Positions 29,278 to 32,536 of a stretch of DNA of 32,536 bases are shown one piece after another. Positions within the stretch are counted from its first letter, which is position 1; each line of letters begins with the position of its first letter. The translations under genes were made by a program, and so were the position numbers. The stretch is from Candidatus Saccharimonadota bacterium (GTDB lineage Bacteria > Patescibacteriota > Saccharimonadia > Saccharimonadales > Saccharimonadaceae): positions 1 through 32,536 of the forward strand of contig DAIDJW010000001.1 in the NCBI GenBank assembly GCA_027451185.1, read 5' to 3'. The notes below the pieces were generated by a model, which was given only the letters and a program-made list of their open reading frames with translations, did not search any database and was not told the origin of the DNA.

Positions 29278-29742
29278 TCAGCAGGCATTGCTCAGGCGGG
29301 TCACCGCACTGATGTGGCGAGCTGATGTCTTGGGGGTGGCCACTTCGCCGCCGCCAACCTTCAGGGCGGCGTACTTGAAATCGCCGTTCGGTCGGTAGTA
29401 GACGTTCAGCTGAGCCGGCCGATTGTTGCCCCTTACCACGTTGATCTTGCACCATCCGGCGCTACGGCTAACCAGCTCGAGCACCGAACCAGCCGGAACT
29501 ACCACCGTGACCGAATCAACCTGCTTGCGTGGCCGATCGTACGAATCGGTTCGTGGCATCGACGGCTTCGTGAAGCTCAGGCGGCCGTTCTTGGACCACA
29601 TTTCCAGCACCATCTCCTTTTCGATAACGACCTTCTTGGCCGCTATCTGCAGACAGCTGCGGAGCACTTCAGGCACATCACCTGGCTTCGACCGGACCGG
29701 TCCAGGCTTGGGCGATTCTTCCACCCAGCTTTTTACTGCCAC
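29278..29742 (-). CDS. Hypothetical protein, GC3-rich orphan gene
   Basis: 154 residues from GTG at 29742, supported by AGGAG 6 nt upstream; not recognised. No signal peptide or membrane helix. The N-terminal 60 residues are basic and helical (VLRSCLQIAAKKVVIEKEM); 70-125 look like beta strands (VDSVTVVVPAGSVLELV, CKINVVRGNN, QLNVYYRPNGDFKYAALKV). Codons end mostly in G/C, unlike smpB and xth. It has its own consensus-type promoter and terminator, the same layout as the orphan gene at 2163. Confidence 0.75.
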   Translation of the reverse strand: MAVKSWVEESPKPGPVRSKPGDVPEVLRSCLQIAAKKVVIEKEMVLEMWSKNGRLSFTKPSMPRTDSYDRPRKQVDSVTVVVPAGSVLELVSRSAGWCKINVVRGNNRPAQLNVYYRPNGDFKYAALKVGGGEVATPKTSARHISAVTRLSNAC

Positions 29743-29779
29743 GTTCCGCTCCTAGTATTGCACGTACAGGACATTTCTT

Positions 29780-29808
29780 GTTATAACTTAAAACTATCAA
29801 AAAGTCAA
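29780..29808 (-). promoter_or_regulatory. Sigma70-type promoter of the orphan gene
   Basis: Minus strand: TTGACT (29803-29808), 17 bp, TATAAC (29780-29785). Leader about 30 nt including AGGAG. The -35 and following T-run match those at 2066. Confidence 0.6.
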
Positions 29809-29842
29809 TATGGCCTATGTAGTGATTGCCCCTACTAAACAG

Positions 29843-29851
29843 TGGTACAAT
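29843..29851 (+). promoter_or_regulatory. Extended -10 promoter of xth
   Basis: TGG, TACAAT (29846-29851), 6 nt, ATG at 29858. It lies inside the open frame that begins at 29810, which argues against that earlier start. Confidence 0.55.
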
Positions 29852-29857
29852 GGGCAT

Positions 29858-30658
29858 ATGAAGCTATATTCCTGGAACGTCAACGGTATCCGTGCGGTCA
29901 TTAACAAGGGCGCTTTCCAAGCGTTTGTTGCCGAGCGCCAGCCGGATATTTTATGTCTACAGGAAACTAAAGCCAAACAGGGTCAAGCCGAAATTGACTT
30001 GCCGGGCTACTTTGAATATTGGAACAGCGCCGACAAGCCTGGCTATAGCGGTACGGCGATTTTTAGTAAAGTTCAGCCGCTGCAAGTTTTAAATGGTCTT
30101 GCCGATGCGGTTGCCGAGAAATACAATTTGGCTGACGACGGTTACGGCGACCCGACGCACGAGGGTAGGGTAATTTCAGCCGAGTTTGAAGACTTTTGGG
30201 TGGTCACAGTTTACACGCCAAACTCCAAAGATGATTTGTCGCGGCTCAAGCTGCGCCACGAGCAATGGGACCCGGCATTTCTAGAACATGTTAAAGAGCT
30301 CGAGAAGACCAAACCGGTGTTATTTTGCGGCGATCTAAACGTTGCTCACAGCGAAATCGACCTAGCTAACCCTAAAGCAAATGTCGGTAAGCACGGCTTT
30401 ACTAACGAAGAACGCGCCGGCTTTGACGCCTTTGAGGCCGCCGGACTAGTAGATACTTTTCGCTACTTACACCCCGGCCAAACCGCCGCTTACACCTGGT
30501 GGACGCATTGGGCCAACGCTAGGGCCCGCAACGTCGGATGGCGAATTGACTACTGGCTAGTGTCAAAAAGTTTGCTGTCAAAGGTTAAGTCAGCCGAAAT
30601 TCACCCGCAGGTCATGGGTTCCGACCACTGTCCAGTTAGCATAACGGTCGAGGTTTAA
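29858..30658 (+). CDS. xth: Exodeoxyribonuclease III (AP endonuclease, Xth/ExoA family)
   Basis: 266 residues from ATG at 29858, which gives the canonical N-terminus MKLYSWNVNGIRAV. Catalytic set: Asn7, Glu36 in LCLQETKAKQ, FCGDLNVAH (Asp/Asn), RIDYWLVS and SDHCPVSI (Asp-His). It cuts DNA 5' to abasic sites and removes 3' blocks in base-excision repair, with Mg2+. It is followed after 1 nt by the NnrD-like gene. Confidence 0.95.
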   Translation: MKLYSWNVNGIRAVINKGAFQAFVAERQPDILCLQETKAKQGQAEIDLPGYFEYWNSADKPGYSGTAIFSKVQPLQVLNGLADAVAEKYNLADDGYGDPTHEGRVISAEFEDFWVVTVYTPNSKDDLSRLKLRHEQWDPAFLEHVKELEKTKPVLFCGDLNVAHSEIDLANPKANVGKHGFTNEERAGFDAFEAAGLVDTFRYLHPGQTAAYTWWTHWANARARNVGWRIDYWLVSKSLLSKVKSAEIHPQVMGSDHCPVSITVEV

Positions 30659-30659
30659 G

Positions 30660-31454
30660 ATGGATTTTGATTACTGGCACAAACAAATGCCCGGCACGCC
30701 GCTATTTCCGGATATTGAGTGGTCTAGGCCCGAGCAACGGTCACACGCTGGCCGGCTGGGTATCATCGGCGGCAATAAGCTGGGCTTTGCTGGCGTCGCC
30801 GAAGCTTACGGCGTGGCCGCAAAAGCCGGAGTAGGTGAGGTTAGGGTTCTGCTGCCCGACGCTTTGCGCAAGCAGATTCCGACAGTTATTACCGACGCGG
30901 TGTTTGCGGCCAGCAATATGTCCGGTAGCCTGGCGCGTGACGCTCAAGCCGATATGCACGCCCTTGGCGCTTGGAGCACCGGCGTATTGCTAATTGGTGA
31001 CGCTGGCCGTAACAGCGAAACGGCGATTGTTTACGAAGATTTTATTCGCGACTACAGCGGACAGCTGGTGATTACCCGCGACGCCGTCGACTTGGTAAAG
31101 AATAGTTCGTCGGTGCTAGTTGAACGCCCCGATACGCTACTGGTGGTGTCGTTTGCTCAACTGCAAAAGCTTTTTCAAGCGGTATATTATCCGCGAATTT
31201 TGACATTTAGTATGCAGCTGACCAGCCTGGTCGAAACGCTACACAAATTTACGATTACATATCCGGTTGGCATCATGGTTTTACACAAAGAACAACTGGT
31301 GATTGCGCGCGACGGACAAGTCGTTACCATGGCCTGGCCAAACCCGATGGCGATTTGGCGGGGCAGTGTAGCTGCGCGGGCTTCGGTCTATTGGCTCTGG
31401 CACTCAGGTAAGCTCCTAGAATCCGTCACCACCAGCTTACTTGAATTATCTTAA
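30660..31454 (+). CDS. Ribokinase-fold protein resembling NAD(P)H-hydrate dehydratase (NnrD), probably degenerate
   Basis: 264 residues. RSHAGRLGIIGGNKLGFAGV followed by AKAGVGEVRVLLP matches the opening of NnrD/CARKD proteins, which repair hydrated NAD(P)H using ADP or ATP. The family GTGD motif near the C-terminus is not found; the corresponding stretch reads PNPMAIWRGSVAARASVYWL, so catalysis is doubtful. Start codon 1 nt after the xth stop, so it is co-transcribed. No terminator is obvious beyond it other than that of the convergent tRNA-Leu. Confidence 0.6.
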   Translation: MDFDYWHKQMPGTPLFPDIEWSRPEQRSHAGRLGIIGGNKLGFAGVAEAYGVAAKAGVGEVRVLLPDALRKQIPTVITDAVFAASNMSGSLARDAQADMHALGAWSTGVLLIGDAGRNSETAIVYEDFIRDYSGQLVITRDAVDLVKNSSSVLVERPDTLLVVSFAQLQKLFQAVYYPRILTFSMQLTSLVETLHKFTITYPVGIMVLHKEQLVIARDGQVVTMAWPNPMAIWRGSVAARASVYWLWHSGKLLESVTTSLLELS

Positions 31455-31518
31455 ATACCAACACTAGCTCCAAATGGGGACGGAGTACTGGTCGCCGACA
31501 ATATTAACGCCTACCAAT

Positions 31519-31543
31519 CAAAAACGCCCTAAAGATAGGGCGT
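31519..31543 (-). terminator. Terminator of tRNA-Leu
   Basis: ACGCCCTA (31524-31531), loop AAGA in plus-strand sense, TAGGGCGT (31536-31543); on the minus strand it is followed by TTTTGATTG. Perfect 8-bp stem. Confidence 0.8.
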
Positions 31544-31553
31544 GATTATTTCA

Positions 31554-31639
31554 TGGTACCGCGAGCCGGACTTGAACCGGCACGTCCAGAGGACACCAGA
31601 TTTTGAGTCTAGCGTGTCTACCTATTCCACCATCGCGGC
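31554..31639 (-). tRNA. tRNA-Leu (anticodon CAA)
   Basis: Minus strand cloverleaf with acceptor GCCGCGA/TCGCGGT, anticodon stem CTAGA/TCTGG with loop CTCAAAA (anticodon CAA, reading UUG), a long class II variable arm (TGTCCTCTGGACG), T-arm GCCGG-TTCAAGT-CCGGC, discriminator A and encoded CCA at 31554-31556. 86 nt. Confidence 0.93.
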
Positions 31640-31661
31640 ATGTACTCACGCGTACCAATGT

Positions 31662-31671
31662 ATTGTACAAT
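31662..31671. promoter_or_regulatory. Palindromic overlapping -10 boxes (tRNA-Leu and sortase genes)
   Basis: ATTGTACAAT reads TACAAT on both strands (plus 31666-31671, minus 31662-31667). Minus start near 31655 for the tRNA, plus start near 31678 for the sortase gene. -35 elements are weak on both sides. Confidence 0.45.
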
Positions 31672-31697
31672 AGAATTAAGTAGGATTCCAGATAGAT

Positions 31698-32536
31698 ATG
31701 AAGCCAGACGATCAAGATCAGACACCGCAAATCGTGCCAGCCCACAGCCCGGCTATTCAGCCTTCTGCTGAAACCGCGCCTCAAACGGAGGCGACAGATA
31801 ACCGCGCCCAGGCGGCCGAGGTTTTGCGTCATCAAATAGATAGCATTTATAACGGCGGCGGCGCAGTTTCGACGGGCGAGCTGGAAGTCGGTAACCCCTA
31901 CGAACGCACTCATGACGCAAATCCACAAATTGAAGTTGACGAATGGAAGGCTTATCACAGCGCTTGGCAAAATTACTACCGTCAATACTACGAAGCTTAT
32001 TACGCCCAACAAGCAAAGGCCAGCACTAGCAACCACCAGGCATATTTTTCATCACAGCCACCGCGAGCCGAACGGCTGACCGACAATATCGAAGACGAGA
32101 CTATCTCTAAAGACGAGGCGTTATATACGCTGCGACAAAAATTGCTTCAGACCGTGGTTAATCGGGCTCAGAAGGTTAAAAATAGCCGTCACTTCGGCCC
32201 AATCATATCAGCACTTGCAGTGGTGATTCTATTTGTCTTTATCCAATATAACCAGTTCTTCGTCGCCCAAGTCATGGCCTATGTTTCACCTGGGCAGATT
32301 GACCCGAACAATATCGTCGTTGACCCAAACGTCCAGGTTGTAGTTGGCCCCGATCCAAAATTAATCATTCCTAAGATTAATGTCGACGTGCCAGTTTCGT
32401 ACGACATTGGCAACGACTACAACTCTCAGATGGCCGCCATGGCCAAGGGTGTCGCGCACTTTGCTATTCCAGGAGCCTCTAGCCACCCAGGCGAAAATGG
32501 CAACACCGTTATTGCCGGCCACAGCAGTAATGATCT
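31698..32536 (+). CDS. Sortase with long cytoplasmic N-terminal region (3' end cut by window edge)
   Basis: 279 complete codons, open to the window end. Residues 1-160 are hydrophilic, with Pro/Gln-rich start and a Tyr/Gln/Ala-rich stretch (NYYRQYYEAYYAQQAK, 92-107). One membrane helix lies at about 166-194. From 220 the sortase barrel starts: KLIIPKINVDVPV, MAKGVAHFAIPG, and the catalytic-His motif NTVIAGHSSND (His275). The TLxTC cysteine and arginine lie beyond the window. It anchors surface proteins or builds pili by transpeptidation; the class (D or E-like) is uncertain. The N-terminus is much longer than usual. Confidence 0.87.
   Translation, partial: MKPDDQDQTPQIVPAHSPAIQPSAETAPQTEATDNRAQAAEVLRHQIDSIYNGGGAVSTGELEVGNPYERTHDANPQIEVDEWKAYHSAWQNYYRQYYEAYYAQQAKASTSNHQAYFSSQPPRAERLTDNIEDETISKDEALYTLRQKLLQTVVNRAQKVKNSRHFGPIISALAVVILFVFIQYNQFFVAQVMAYVSPGQIDPNNIVVDPNVQVVVGPDPKLIIPKINVDVPVSYDIGNDYNSQMAAMAKGVAHFAIPGASSHPGENGNTVIAGHSSND

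Noticed and set aside
29810..29857. 16-codon extension of xth
   Set aside because: The -10 box lies inside it, and MKLYSWNVNG is the family N-terminus.
1..32536. CRISPR array, rRNA operon, prophage or replication origin
   Set aside because: No regularly spaced direct repeats, rRNA sequence, phage structural genes or DnaA-box clusters were seen.

Overview
The window looks like a piece of a small-genome Patescibacteria/CPR chromosome, most likely Candidatus Saccharibacteria (TM7). This is inferred from dense short operons, a complete and compact F-type ATP synthase operon, several long surface proteins with type IV pilin leaders, a sortase, and use of TGA as an ordinary stop (which argues against SR1/Gracilibacteria). 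No rRNA or marker phylogeny was available to confirm it.

Left edge (1-1670): part of a diversity-generating retroelement (DGR). The minus strand carries, in transcription order, a pilin-anchored target protein whose C-terminus has the layout of a DGR variable region (about 300-411), a perfect 8-bp hairpin with a GACA (GRNA-type) tetraloop (231-250), and the start of an Avd-like accessory gene cut by the window edge. Template repeat and reverse transcriptase would lie to the left, outside the window.

1.9-13 kb: tRNA-Gln; an isolated GC3-rich orphan gene; a 30-residue basic protein with a strong promoter and terminator; a GT4 glycosyltransferase; a DEAD-box helicase followed by a 23S rRNA m5U methyltransferase; a pilin-like protein with three fibronectin-III-like repeats; a lineage-type hypothetical; and a large UvrD helicase-RecB nuclease fusion. 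A structured block (12.66-13.3 kb) follows, with a strong promoter, a perfect 17-bp hairpin, flanking inverted repeats and a small CxxCxGxG zinc protein.

13.3-20.9 kb: a tRNA-dihydrouridine synthase carrying an in-frame palindromic insertion, convergent with the ATP synthase operon on the minus strand (atpI-like, B, E, F, H, A, G, D, C).

20.9-32.5 kb: a PilX-like surface protein with lectin-like repeats, glutaredoxin, ABC-F ATPase, a hypothetical, an alpha/beta hydrolase, two divergent GT4 glycosyltransferases, SmpB, another GC3-rich orphan cassette, exonuclease III, a degenerate NnrD-like protein, tRNA-Leu, and the start of a sortase.

Two themes run across the window. First, many housekeeping genes have a -10 box (often an extended TGN-TAYAAT) only 6-10 nt before the ATG, which predicts leaderless mRNAs, while others have clear Shine-Dalgarno sites. 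Second, there is heavy investment in the cell surface: three proteins with class III (prepilin) signals, three glycosyltransferases and a sortase, one of the pilin-like proteins apparently being diversified by the DGR. This suits an organism thought to live attached to host cells.
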